NCBI RefSeq assembly: GCF_900142105.1 | Contig: NZ_FQZS01000005.1 | Coordinates: 62,001 to 126,000 of the forward strand | Reading direction: 5' to 3' | Length of the DNA stretch: 64,000 nucleotides | From: Lutispora thermophila DSM 19022 | Lineage (GTDB): Bacteria; Bacillota; Clostridia; Lutisporales; Lutisporaceae | Shown here: positions 10,144-19,037 of the stretch, in pieces | Layout: every line of letters begins with the position of its first letter | Position numbering within the stretch: position 1 is the stretch's first letter | Translations under genes and position numbers: made by a program | The notes under the pieces: model-generated | What the model saw: the letters and a program-made list of their open reading frames with translations, nothing else | Told to the model about the DNA's origin: nothing | Database searches by the model: none

Positions 10144-10389
10144 GCCACAGAACAATAGGAGATAGTGTCTACTAAAATTATGGGCATTACTTATACATAG
10201 AATTCTTAAAAATAGTGGCTAAGGAGGCTACTGAGAGGTATAATATAGCTGTGTTCTTATATGAAAACCCGTTTCTATTCATTATAGTTTTCATTTGTTA
10301 CTATATAGCATTGATAAGGTTTTTTGGACAAGACTCATGGAATAATGCCATCTGAGTATTGTGAATGAAATATGCCGGGAGGTGGCTTT

Positions 10390-13300
10390 ATGGACCATTT
10401 AAGCGTAAGGCTCTTTAGTACCCCAGCTGTGTTTAAGGGAGAAAAAAGAATTGTTTTTCCAAGCAGAAAAATTGAGGCTTTATTTTACTATGTTTTCGTA
10501 AATAAAGAAGCAACGCGAGAAGAATTAGCCAGCTTATTATGGCCTGAGGCCGACCAGCAAACCGGAAGAAAAAATGTACGAAATGGCCTTTACTATATGA
10601 AAAAGACCATTGATATGGATGCAATCATATCACCCAATAAATCAATAGTGATGTTTAATTCTAATGTTAAAGTGGATTCTGACATAGAAAAGCTTTTAAG
10701 TGATGATGAATGGATTGATGCTTATACAGGAGATTTTCTTCAAGGATTCATTGTAAAAGATGAAGAAGCTCTGGAAAATTGGATACTTGAATCCAGAGAA
10801 AAGTATAGAAGTATTTATGTTCAGAAACTATATGAAAAAATAAAAAGAGATTTTAAAAGCAGAAAATATGAAAGTGTAGAGAAGTGTGCAAGGAGGCTTA
10901 TTGAAGTAGATGAGTATGATGAAAAGGCTTATAGAGTGCTGATTAAGGTTCTTGCTGAAATGAGCATGTATAGCAAGGCTGTAGACGTATACGACAAGCT
11001 CTATGAGAAATTAAAAAAGGATTTAGGTATTGTTCCAGATGTAAAAACCAGAACTTTATATAATAATGTGAAAAAAAAGAGAAGTAATATTGAAATATAT
11101 GAAATAAAAAAAGATAAAAAAATATTTTACGGAAGACAACAAGAACTGTTCATACTGAGTAGCAATTACATAAATTTTTATAATGGTGATGGCTATAGCT
11201 CAGTAATGGTTGTAGGAGAAGCTGGAATAGGGAAAACCACATTGAAAGATAAATTTCTTGAAATGATAGAAAAGAACGATATTTTTATATTGGAGTCAAA
11301 CTGTTATCAGGCTGAAGAAGAATTCCCTTTAAGACCTTGGTCAGGAATTTTGACTAAAGTTGCCGACATAGTGGAGGAAAAAAATGTTAGAATTCCATCT
11401 TCCTTGGGCAAAATAATTCAATCTTTTTTCCCTTCGATAGGATTTAATGAAGAAAAATCTGAGGATCATTTGGATTCTGAAGAAAATATATTAAAACAGA
11501 AGTTGGTGGAAGAATCAATAATCAGCTTGATTAAGCAAATCTCAGGTATTAAGAAAACTATCATTATATTTGATGATATACAATGGATGGATAATTTGAG
11601 CCTGAAACTCTTAGCAGGTATGATGCTTCATCTTGGAAAAGAAGTTTTTTTTCTGATTACATGCAGAAACGGTTTTTCTCAGAGAATAGCTAATTTTATA
11701 GCAGATATGATCAGATATGGCAGAATGAAGAAGGTAGAACTCCGGAGGTTTACGAAAGAGGAAGTCATTGATTTTGCAAAGAAAGCACTGCCACATCATT
11801 CTTTTAAGGATGATATATATGAAAAAATATATAAAGAAACTGAAGGCAATACCTTTTTTATAGTAGAATATATAAACTCGTTGCGCGAAAACCGTGAAAT
11901 GGATATAACGTCTGCAAGGATAAATGACATACTAAAAAGCAGATTTATCGGAGTAAGTGAAGATGGATTTAAAATACTCAACATAGCATCTGTTTTTTTC
12001 GATGACATATCTTTGGATATTCTTGCCGAGATAAGTGGTATGGACAAGTTGAAACTCTTGGATATACTTGATGATTTGATGAAAAGGTTTATTATAAAAG
12101 AATCAAATAATAAAATTAATCCATCATTCATGTTTACCCATCAGAAGCTGAGGGAATTTATATACAATATGCAATCTGCAAGCCGCAGGCAGATTCTGCA
12201 TAACAGAATCGGAAGATTATTCGAAAATGATTTGACGGGAGATAACAAGGATATAGCGATATACCCCAAATTGATTTATCATTTTTCAAAATGTGGGGAT
12301 ATCGAATCAGCTTTAAAATACAGTATAAAATTAGCAAGTTTTTACCTTGACATAAACCATGAACTTTTTCCCATACTTTATGATGGAAACGGGCAAAGTG
12401 CAAATAACTCTTTCCTAAGTTATGAGGACAGCTGTAAATATTTAAGCAACATAGAAGAGCAATTAGCCAAGCTAAAGGAAATGCATGTTGACACATCGGA
12501 GGCCAAAAAGCTGGAGGTAGCCTTTTATCATATGAAAGGCAGATATCTAATTAGACATGGACAGTATGAGCAAGGTATTGAGCTCATAAAAGAGATGATT
12601 GATAATTCTCTTAGTATCGGAGATATAGGTTATGTTTTAAAAGGATATAGACAGTTGACTTACTATGGTATACAGACGAGAGATATGAAGGTTATGAAAG
12701 ATAATATAGAAATAGGACTGAATATGGCCAAAGAATATGGATTCGATGCAGATGTATGTATGTTCCTAAGATTATATGGGCTTTATAAAATTATGATTAA
12801 GGATTATTACCATGCAGAAGACTTGCTTAATCAGTGTATTGATAAGTTTTATTTCATTGAAAACTCAGAGGATAAATACTGTATGCATATTGCTGCAGCA
12901 TACAGCTATCTAGGAGATATAAGAAGATATAACATGAAATTTGAAAAGGCTTTGGAATATTATGATATAGCCATATCATTATGTGAGCATAAAATGGAAG
13001 GAGGCAGCTTGGCAGTATTCTGCACAAACGCGGGACAGGCAGCCTATGACACAGGAGACTATATCAGAGCAAAAAGCTATTTTCTCAGGGCTTTTCAAAT
13101 ATATAATAAAGTTGACTCTATATGGGGCAGAGCTATAGCAGAGGGATATATGACTCTTATTCTGATAGCTGAGGGCCATTACAAAGAGGCGTTGGAAAGC
13201 TTGAAAAGAGCAGATTTATACTCAAGACAAATTAAGAACCCTTATGAAATAGGACTTATATATAGAATAAAAGCAGAGATCAAATATAGGATGGAAAAAA

Positions 13301-13446
13301 ACAGTCAACTGAGCGATGTTTTTTATGATTATCTTCATTTTGACTTAAAGACTTATTGTGAAGAAGGTATCAAATTTCTGGAATGTGGAAATGATGCCTA
13401 TCAGATAGAAATCTTGAATATGTTCATGAACAACTATGATGCATGA
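10390..13446 (+). CDS. SARP/BTAD-type transcriptional regulator with AAA ATPase and TPR domains
   Basis: Start chosen at the ATG at 10390, because GGGAGGTGG lies 6 bases before it; an in-frame ATG at 10372 precedes that ribosome site. The 1018-residue protein has an OmpR-like winged helix (about 1-95, with the ELASLLWPEADQQTGRKNVRNG-type segment split by basic residues), a bacterial transcriptional activation domain (about 100-235, ending in FxxDLGIVPD-like KKDLGIVPDVKT), an AAA module (Walker A GEAGIGKTT near 275, Walker B IIIFDDIQWMDN near 400) and a long helical TPR region (about 610-1010). The architecture resembles AfsR/MalT-like STAND regulators. Its target is unknown; the nearest candidates are the small gene 23 bases downstream and the hut operon. 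Confidence 0.85.
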   Translation: MDHLSVRLFSTPAVFKGEKRIVFPSRKIEALFYYVFVNKEATREELASLLWPEADQQTGRKNVRNGLYYMKKTIDMDAIISPNKSIVMFNSNVKVDSDIEKLLSDDEWIDAYTGDFLQGFIVKDEEALENWILESREKYRSIYVQKLYEKIKRDFKSRKYESVEKCARRLIEVDEYDEKAYRVLIKVLAEMSMYSKAVDVYDKLYEKLKKDLGIVPDVKTRTLYNNVKKKRSNIEIYEIKKDKKIFYGRQQELFILSSNYINFYNGDGYSSVMVVGEAGIGKTTLKDKFLEMIEKNDIFILESNCYQAEEEFPLRPWSGILTKVADIVEEKNVRIPSSLGKIIQSFFPSIGFNEEKSEDHLDSEENILKQKLVEESIISLIKQISGIKKTIIIFDDIQWMDNLSLKLLAGMMLHLGKEVFFLITCRNGFSQRIANFIADMIRYGRMKKVELRRFTKEEVIDFAKKALPHHSFKDDIYEKIYKETEGNTFFIVEYINSLRENREMDITSARINDILKSRFIGVSEDGFKILNIASVFFDDISLDILAEISGMDKLKLLDILDDLMKRFIIKESNNKINPSFMFTHQKLREFIYNMQSASRRQILHNRIGRLFENDLTGDNKDIAIYPKLIYHFSKCGDIESALKYSIKLASFYLDINHELFPILYDGNGQSANNSFLSYEDSCKYLSNIEEQLAKLKEMHVDTSEAKKLEVAFYHMKGRYLIRHGQYEQGIELIKEMIDNSLSIGDIGYVLKGYRQLTYYGIQTRDMKVMKDNIEIGLNMAKEYGFDADVCMFLRLYGLYKIMIKDYYHAEDLLNQCIDKFYFIENSEDKYCMHIAAAYSYLGDIRRYNMKFEKALEYYDIAISLCEHKMEGGSLAVFCTNAGQAAYDTGDYIRAKSYFLRAFQIYNKVDSIWGRAIAEGYMTLILIAEGHYKEALESLKRADLYSRQIKNPYEIGLIYRIKAEIKYRMEKNSQLSDVFYDYLHFDLKTYCEEGIKFLECGNDAYQIEILNMFMNNYDA

Positions 13447-13469
13447 AATGTAGGAGAAAGGGAGATAAA

Positions 13470-13880
13470 ATGTTACTGGATGCAGTAAAAAAGTATTATA
13501 ATAAGGATTATGACTTGAATTGTGCAGAAGCAATTCTATATGCTGCCAATGAAACATACAAGTTGAATTTAGATAAAAATGCCCTGAAAACCATGGCTGC
13601 CTTCGGAGGAGGTATGGCAATTGAAGAAACCTGCGGCGCATTGACAGGTGCATTGGCCGTATTGGGGATATTATTTGTAAAGGATAAGGCTCATGAAAGC
13701 GATAGAATAAAAGAACTGGCAAAGGAATTTTTTAAAAGATTTCAATCCAAGCTATCCACCGATAACTGCAAGAAGTTGAAAGAGCTTTATAGGAATGATG
13801 AGGAAAGATGCAGCTATATTGTTTTTAATGCTGCAGAGATATTGAATGAGATGATTTTAGAGGAAAATTGCATAAATTGA
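13470..13880 (+). CDS. C_GCAxxG_C_C family small protein (putative redox protein)
   Basis: Start chosen at the ATG at 13470, 7 bases after GGGAG; an in-frame ATG at 13443 overlaps the regulator stop. The 136-residue protein has the spaced cysteines of the C_GCAxxG_C_C family: NCAEAILYAA near residue 20, ETCGALTGAL near 55, DNCKKL near 95 and ERCSYIV near 112. Members are thought to be redox-active or cofactor-binding, and their biochemical role is not settled. Its position 23 bases after the large regulator suggests cotranscription. Confidence 0.8.
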   Translation: MLLDAVKKYYNKDYDLNCAEAILYAANETYKLNLDKNALKTMAAFGGGMAIEETCGALTGALAVLGILFVKDKAHESDRIKELAKEFFKRFQSKLSTDNCKKLKELYRNDEERCSYIVFNAAEILNEMILEENCIN

Positions 13881-14030
13881 GAAGGCTTCCTTGGTTGTTA
13901 TAAATGCTTCCAAAGGAAGCTTTTCTTATAATGCTAGGAAAGTATAAATTTTTAATTTATACTTTCCGTAAAAGCATTTCAAGAAAGGTTTCCTCGATTG
14001 TTATAAATGTTTCCAAAGGAAGCCTTTCTT
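13880..14030. repeat. dispersed palindromic intergenic repeat, copy A (three hairpins)
   Basis: Three hairpins lie in a row. The first (13880-13926) and third (13981-14030) are related to each other (GAAGGCTTCCTTGG...CCAAAGGAAGC and AAGAAAGGTTTCC...GGAAGCCTTTCTT, sharing TTGTTATAAATG). Between them is a perfect 14-bp palindrome (GGAAAGTATAAATT, 3-base loop, 13937-13967). Related units occur at 36668-36790 and 50517-50611. The outer hairpins could also act as terminators. Confidence 0.8.
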
Positions 14031-14307
14031 ATTGTTAAGGAAACAGACTTTCATTCACAATTAAGAAGCAATCTGCATCGGAAGGACTTGGATGGGAGCA
14101 AGAGTTTTGTTTGACGATTTAATGACGTTTCATGTTTATAATAAAATATAAAATCAATTGATTTAACTTATATCTTATAAAATTGAAAAAATGGTATAAT
14201 ATTCAGTAGAGGCTTTTTCAATCATTTAAATTAAGTCACTCCTAATGGTTCATCTTATCTATGGATTACTCAAACATTTAAATAATATGGTATATGGAGG
14301 GGTTATC
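14031..14307 (+). other. non-coding gap upstream of hutU
   Basis: About 280 AT-rich bases hold no convincing gene. TATAAT occurs near 14135 (20 bases after TTGACG at about 14112) and near 14193, and either could be the hut promoter; no -35 at 17-base spacing is clear. No operator or structured RNA was recognised. Confidence 0.4.
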
Positions 14308-16344
14308 ATGATTACAAATCTTGACATTTCTAAGGCTATGACAATTAAGCTGGATGACGAGCTGCCGGAGATGCCTACTTTTGTAGAAGGCATAAGGAGA
14401 GCACCGGATCGTGGTTTTACATTGACACCGGAGCAAGCAGAAATCGCTTTAAAGAATGCTCTACGTTATATTCCTGAGAAATATCATGAAAAACTTGCGC
14501 CTGAATTCATGGAAGAATTGGTTACAAGGGGTAGAATTTATGGTTACAGATTTAGACCCCAAGGCAGGATTTATGGAAAGCCAATTGACGAATACAAAGG
14601 CAATTGCATAGAAGGCAAAGCCTTCCAGGTTATGATAGATAATAACTTGGATTTTGAAGTTGCTCTATACCCCTATGAACTGGTTACCTATGGTGAAACA
14701 GGTCAGGTATGTCAAAACTGGATGCAGTACAGACTCATAAAGAAATACCTGGAAGTAATGACAGATCATCAAACATTGGTAATAGAATCAGGCCATCCAT
14801 TGGGATTGTTCCATTCAAAGCCTACTGACCCAAGGGTTATAATTACAAATGCTCTAATGGTAGGAATGTTTGACAATCAAAAGGATTGGCATTATGCTAT
14901 GCAGATGGGTGTAGCAAATTATGGTCAAATGACAGCAGGGGGCTGGATGTATATAGGGCCTCAGGGAATAGTACATGGTACATTCAATACAATTTTGAAT
15001 GCAGGAAGGAAAAAGTTGGGTATAGGACCTAATGAAGACCTGAGAGGATATCTGTTTGTTACATCAGGCTTGGGTGGGATGAGCGGTGCTCAGCCTAAAG
15101 CAATAGAAATAGCCAACGGAGTTGGAATAATAGCAGAGGTTGACTATTCAAGGATAGAAACAAGATATAAGCAGGGATGGGTAAGCAAGATAACCTCAGA
15201 TATTGAAGAGGCATTTAAGATAGCTCAAGAATATATGGAAAAGAAAGAACCCATATCAATTGCATACTATGGAAATATTGTTGATTTGTTGGAGTATGCT
15301 GTAAAGAACAATATCCATATACATCTGCTATCTGACCAGACTTCATGCCATGCTGCTTATGAAGGAGGCTACTGCCCACAGGGAGTTACCTTTGAAGAAA
15401 GAACCAGACTGTTGAAAGAGGACAGAGAAACCTTCAAGAAATTGGTAGATAAGAGCTTAAGACGCCACTTTGAGCTTATAAAAGAGCTTGTTGACAGAGG
15501 AGCCTACTTCTTTGACTATGGCAACTCCTTCATGAAAGCCGTATATGATGCAGGAGTTAAGGAAATTGCAAAAAACGGTGTGGACGAAAAAGATGGGTTC
15601 ATTTTCCCATCCTATGTAGAAGACATAATGGGACCGGAACTTTTTGACTATGGCTATGGACCATTCAGATGGGTATGTTTAAGCGGTAAACATGAAGACC
15701 TCATTAAGACTGATAAAGCAGCTATGGAATGCATAGATCCCAATAGAAGAGCTCAGGACAGAGACAACTGGGTATGGATAAGAGATGCGGAAAAGAATAA
15801 TCTTGTAGTCGGAACTCAAGCAAGAATACTTTATCAGGATGCTTGGGGCAGGACAAAGATAGCTCTCAGATTCAATGAAATGGTTAGAAATGGTGAGATA
15901 GGTCCTGTAATGCTCGGCCGTGACCACCATGATGTAAGCGGTACCGACTCTCCATTTAGAGAAACGTCAAATATCAAAGACGGAAGCAATATAATGGCAG
16001 ATATGGCTGTTCAATGCTTTGCCGGAAATGCGGCAAGAGGCATGAGCTTAGTGGCACTTCATAATGGTGGAGGAGTAGGTATCGGAAAATCAATTAATGG
16101 TGGCTTTGGATTGGTTTTAGACGGCAGTGAAAGGGTTGACAACATTATAAAAGATGCAATGCTTTGGGATGTAATGGGTGGAGTAGCCAGAAGAGCATGG
16201 GCAAGAAACGAGAACTCCATTACAACATCCATTGAGTATAATATGACACAACAAGGAAAGGATCACATAACATTGCCCTTTATAGCAAATGATGATCTCG
16301 TAAAGGATACTGTAAAAGAAGCATTTAAAAAGATAAAGAGGTAG
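14308..16344 (+). CDS. hutU: urocanate hydratase (long form)
   Basis: Start chosen at the ATG at 14308, 8 bases after GGAGGGG; an in-frame ATG at 14245 has no ribosome site. The protein has 678 residues, matching the longer class of about 675 residues (as in animals and many Clostridia) rather than the 555-residue Bacillus/Pseudomonas class. NAD-binding TSGLGGMSGAQPKA lies near 252-266. The segment GRDHHDVSGTDSPFRET near 534-550 occupies the active-site region, with no Cys at that point. The enzyme hydrates urocanate to 4-imidazolone-5-propionate using tightly bound NAD+. It leads the hutU-hutI-cyclodeaminase operon. Confidence 0.95.
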   Translation: MITNLDISKAMTIKLDDELPEMPTFVEGIRRAPDRGFTLTPEQAEIALKNALRYIPEKYHEKLAPEFMEELVTRGRIYGYRFRPQGRIYGKPIDEYKGNCIEGKAFQVMIDNNLDFEVALYPYELVTYGETGQVCQNWMQYRLIKKYLEVMTDHQTLVIESGHPLGLFHSKPTDPRVIITNALMVGMFDNQKDWHYAMQMGVANYGQMTAGGWMYIGPQGIVHGTFNTILNAGRKKLGIGPNEDLRGYLFVTSGLGGMSGAQPKAIEIANGVGIIAEVDYSRIETRYKQGWVSKITSDIEEAFKIAQEYMEKKEPISIAYYGNIVDLLEYAVKNNIHIHLLSDQTSCHAAYEGGYCPQGVTFEERTRLLKEDRETFKKLVDKSLRRHFELIKELVDRGAYFFDYGNSFMKAVYDAGVKEIAKNGVDEKDGFIFPSYVEDIMGPELFDYGYGPFRWVCLSGKHEDLIKTDKAAMECIDPNRRAQDRDNWVWIRDAEKNNLVVGTQARILYQDAWGRTKIALRFNEMVRNGEIGPVMLGRDHHDVSGTDSPFRETSNIKDGSNIMADMAVQCFAGNAARGMSLVALHNGGGVGIGKSINGGFGLVLDGSERVDNIIKDAMLWDVMGGVARRAWARNENSITTSIEYNMTQQGKDHITLPFIANDDLVKDTVKEAFKKIKR

Positions 16345-16349
16345 AAATT

Positions 16350-17624
16350 ATGAAGGAAAACAGTCTAATTATAAAAAACGCTTCAGAACTTGTTACCTGT
16401 AGTGGGTTTAAAGCAAAGCGCGGCAAAGAAATGTCTGATATACATGTTATAGAAGACGGAGCTGTTGTGATAGAAGAAGGTATAATAAAGGCAGTAGGAA
16501 AGACTGATGAGATATTGAAGCAGCATGATGAGAAAAGCTATCAGGTCATAGATGCTTCGGGCAAAGCTGTATTGCCGGGTTTTGTGGATTCCCATACCCA
16601 TTTTGTGTTTGGTGGTTATAGGGCAGAAGAATTTTACTGGAGGCTTAGAGGAGACAGCTACATGGAGATAATGCAACGAGGCGGAGGTATTGTAAACTCT
16701 GTAAAGGCTACCAAAGAAGCTTCCATGGAAGAATTAATTAAGACCGGCAGTGAAAGACTTGACTCAATGCTTTCTTTTGGTGTAACTACAGTAGAGGGCA
16801 AAAGCGGTTACGGACTGGATATGGAAACAGAGATAAAACAGCTTAAGGTTATGGAAGAGCTAGATAAGAATCATCCTATAGATATTGTAAGGACATTTAT
16901 GCCTGCTCATGCCACTCCTGTAGAATATAAAGGCAAAACTGACGAGTATGTAGATCTTATTATCAATGATATGATGCCCAAAGTGGCAGAATTGAAGCTG
17001 GCAGAGTTCTCAGACGTTTTCTGCGAGAAGAATGTATTCTCCATAGAGCAAACCAGAAGGATACAACAAAAGGCAAAGGGGTTGGGATTTAAATTAAAAC
17101 TCCATGCAGATGAAATAGTTCAGTTTGGCGGCGCTGAGCTGGCTGCAGAGTTGGGTGCTGTATCGGCAGATCATCTGCTGCAAGTATCTGATAAGGGTAT
17201 CCAGGATATGGCAAGGCAAGGAGTTGTGGCTACCCTTCTTCCCTGCACCGCTTTCAGTCTGAAAGAAAGCTTTGCACCAGGCAGGAAAATGATAGATATG
17301 GGATGTGCTGTAGCTCTTGCAACAGATTTTAATCCTGGAAGCTGTTTTACAGAATCCATAGCATTGACATTTGCTTTGGCTACATTACAGATGAATATAA
17401 GATTGGAAGAGGCTATCACAGCTTTAACCATAAATGCAGCAGCCGCATTGGACAGAGCAGGAGAAATTGGAAGCCTAGATCCGGGTAAGAAAGGCGATGT
17501 GCTGATACTTGAGTTCCCTTCATATAAATTTATTCCTTATCATATTGGAGTAAGCACTGTAGAGAAGGTAATAAAGAAAGGAAAACTAGTCTTTGATAAG
17601 AAGAATGGAGGAAGGATATGTTAG
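16350..17624 (+). CDS. hutI: imidazolonepropionase
   Basis: This 424-residue amidohydrolase lies 5 bases after hutU. Metal and substrate motifs are SHTHFVFGGYRAEEFYWRL near 79-97, PAHATP near 190, LHADEIVQFGGAELA near 250-264, SADHL near 272 and ATDFNPGS near 327. It hydrolyses 4-imidazolone-5-propionate to N-formimino-L-glutamate, the step after HutU. Its last 7 bases overlap the start of the cyclodeaminase gene, so translation is probably coupled. hutH and hutG are not next to it. Confidence 0.95.
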   Translation: MKENSLIIKNASELVTCSGFKAKRGKEMSDIHVIEDGAVVIEEGIIKAVGKTDEILKQHDEKSYQVIDASGKAVLPGFVDSHTHFVFGGYRAEEFYWRLRGDSYMEIMQRGGGIVNSVKATKEASMEELIKTGSERLDSMLSFGVTTVEGKSGYGLDMETEIKQLKVMEELDKNHPIDIVRTFMPAHATPVEYKGKTDEYVDLIINDMMPKVAELKLAEFSDVFCEKNVFSIEQTRRIQQKAKGLGFKLKLHADEIVQFGGAELAAELGAVSADHLLQVSDKGIQDMARQGVVATLLPCTAFSLKESFAPGRKMIDMGCAVALATDFNPGSCFTESIALTFALATLQMNIRLEEAITALTINAAAALDRAGEIGSLDPGKKGDVLILEFPSYKFIPYHIGVSTVEKVIKKGKLVFDKKNGGRIC

Positions 17625-18235
17625 CTGATAAAACTGTAAAAGAGTTTCTTCAAGAGACGGCATCAAGCGCACCTGTACCAGGAGGTGGAAGTGTAGCAGC
17701 CTTGAGCGCAGGTCTTGCTGCTGCTTTGACAGCTATGGTAGCAAATCTTACAATAGGCAAGAAAGGCTACGAAGGCCTTGAGGAAGAAATGGAAAGGATT
17801 GCAAAAGAAGCAGAGCAATACAGGGATAAGTTTATAGAATATATTGACAAGGATTCTGAATCCTTTAACCAGGTTATGGCAGCCTTTAAACTTCCTAAAG
17901 AAACAGAAGAAGAAAAGGAAATAAGGAAGGAAATGATACAAAGAAGTTATAAAACTGCTGCATTAGTACCATTGGAAGTAGCCAGAAACGGATTAAAAAT
18001 CATGGATATAATCGAAATAGTTGTGGTTAAGGGAAACAAGAATGCAGTTACTGACGGAGCTGTAGCTGCAATGATGGCAAGAACAGCTACCCTTTCTGCT
18101 TTATACAATGTAAAGATCAATTTAGGTTCCATAAAGGATACGGAGTTTGTTGAAAAGGTATCAAAAGAAGTCGTTGAAATAGAAGAAAAAGTGGTAAAAG
18201 TTGAAAAGGAAATATTGGGAAAAGTTGCTCTATAA
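17618..18235 (+). CDS. fchA: formimidoyltetrahydrofolate cyclodeaminase (FTCD C-domain/FchA family)
   Basis: This all-helical 205-residue protein has the family's SSAPVPGGGSVAALSAGLAAALTAM-type N-terminus: APVPGGGSVAALSAG near 17-31, followed by a helix ending in MVANLTIGKKGY. The family includes formimino-THF cyclodeaminase (formimino-THF to methenyl-THF plus ammonia) and the homologous methenyl-THF cyclohydrolase FchA. The hut context favours the first, which would pass the formimino carbon of histidine into the folate pool. The partner glutamate formimidoyltransferase is not in this window. A cyclohydrolase activity remains possible, and is interesting given the FolD variant at 35808. Confidence 0.88.
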   Translation: MLADKTVKEFLQETASSAPVPGGGSVAALSAGLAAALTAMVANLTIGKKGYEGLEEEMERIAKEAEQYRDKFIEYIDKDSESFNQVMAAFKLPKETEEEKEIRKEMIQRSYKTAALVPLEVARNGLKIMDIIEIVVVKGNKNAVTDGAVAAMMARTATLSALYNVKINLGSIKDTEFVEKVSKEVVEIEEKVVKVEKEILGKVAL

Positions 18236-18275
18236 AATTAAAACCCAGATTTATGTCTGGGTTTTAATTTTATGA
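18234..18275. terminator. hut operon terminator
   Basis: Near-perfect inverted repeat AAAATTAAAACCCAGA / TCTGGGTTTTAATTTT with a 4-base loop and T-rich flank. It works in either direction. Confidence 0.85.
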
Positions 18276-18308
18276 ATCTTTTTGCCAATTTTTTTCGTCT
18301 AAATATAT

Positions 18309-19037
18309 TTGATTGGGGGTGATATTATAGAATCCATAATTACAATAAAAGATGTAAGCAAAATCTATAGAGTAGGTACAGAAAAAGTAGTTGCTTTGGA
18401 GTGCATCAATCTGGAAATTCCCAAGGGAGAAATCTGCTGCATACTTGGTACATCAGGATCCGGTAAATCGACATTGCTGAATCTTATGGCTGGCCTTGAG
18501 AGGCCTACCACAGGCAGCATCGTGATTAAAGGAAAAAATATTGAGAAGATGAGCGAAAACGGTTTGGCAAGATTCAGACAAAAAAATGTAGGTTTTATTT
18601 TTCAATCATATAATTTGTTGCCCTCATTGACTGCTTTGGAAAATGTGAGTCTGCCTTTGGTTTTTAGAGGAGTAAGCAAAAAGATCAGAAATCAGAGAGC
18701 AAAAAAATTGTTGGAACAAGTCGGATTAGGAACCCGTATGAATCATAAGCCGAATCAGATGAGCGGCGGTCAGCAACAAAGAGTAGGTATAGCCAGAGCT
18801 TTTGTAGCCAATCCGGACATTATTTTTGCCGATGAGCCTACAGGAAATCTTGATTCTAAAACAACTGTGGAAATAATGAATCTGATTACTAATCTTGCAA
18901 GAGAGAATAATCAGACGTTGATCATAGTAACTCATGATGTCAATATAGCAAAATATGCAGATCGTATAGTATATATTTTTGACGGAAACATAAAGAAGAT
19001 AGAAAAGACGGTTAAAGTAGAGGGGGAAGTAATTTGA
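18309..19037 (+). CDS. ABC transporter ATP-binding protein (MacB/LolD type)
   Basis: ATPase of about 240 residues with Walker A GTSGSGKST, Q-loop FQSYNLLPSLTALENV, signature MSGGQQQR and Walker B IIFADEPTGNLDS. Sequence and length place it in the MacB/LolD/FtsE group. The start is uncertain. TTG at 18309 is the first usable conventional codon but has no ribosome site. A good site (GGGGGTGAT, 18315-18323) instead points to ATT at 18324 or ATA at 18327 as an unusual start. Its stop overlaps the next gene, and a FtsX-type permease follows, so the three genes form one exporter operon. Confidence 0.9.
   Translation: MIGGDIIESIITIKDVSKIYRVGTEKVVALECINLEIPKGEICCILGTSGSGKSTLLNLMAGLERPTTGSIVIKGKNIEKMSENGLARFRQKNVGFIFQSYNLLPSLTALENVSLPLVFRGVSKKIRNQRAKKLLEQVGLGTRMNHKPNQMSGGQQQRVGIARAFVANPDIIFADEPTGNLDSKTTVEIMNLITNLARENNQTLIIVTHDVNIAKYADRIVYIFDGNIKKIEKTVKVEGEVI

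Noticed and set aside
13345-13722. 125-codon minus-strand frame
   Set aside because: It is antisense to the regulator end and the C_GCAxxG_C_C gene, has no ribosome site and no recognisable protein pattern.
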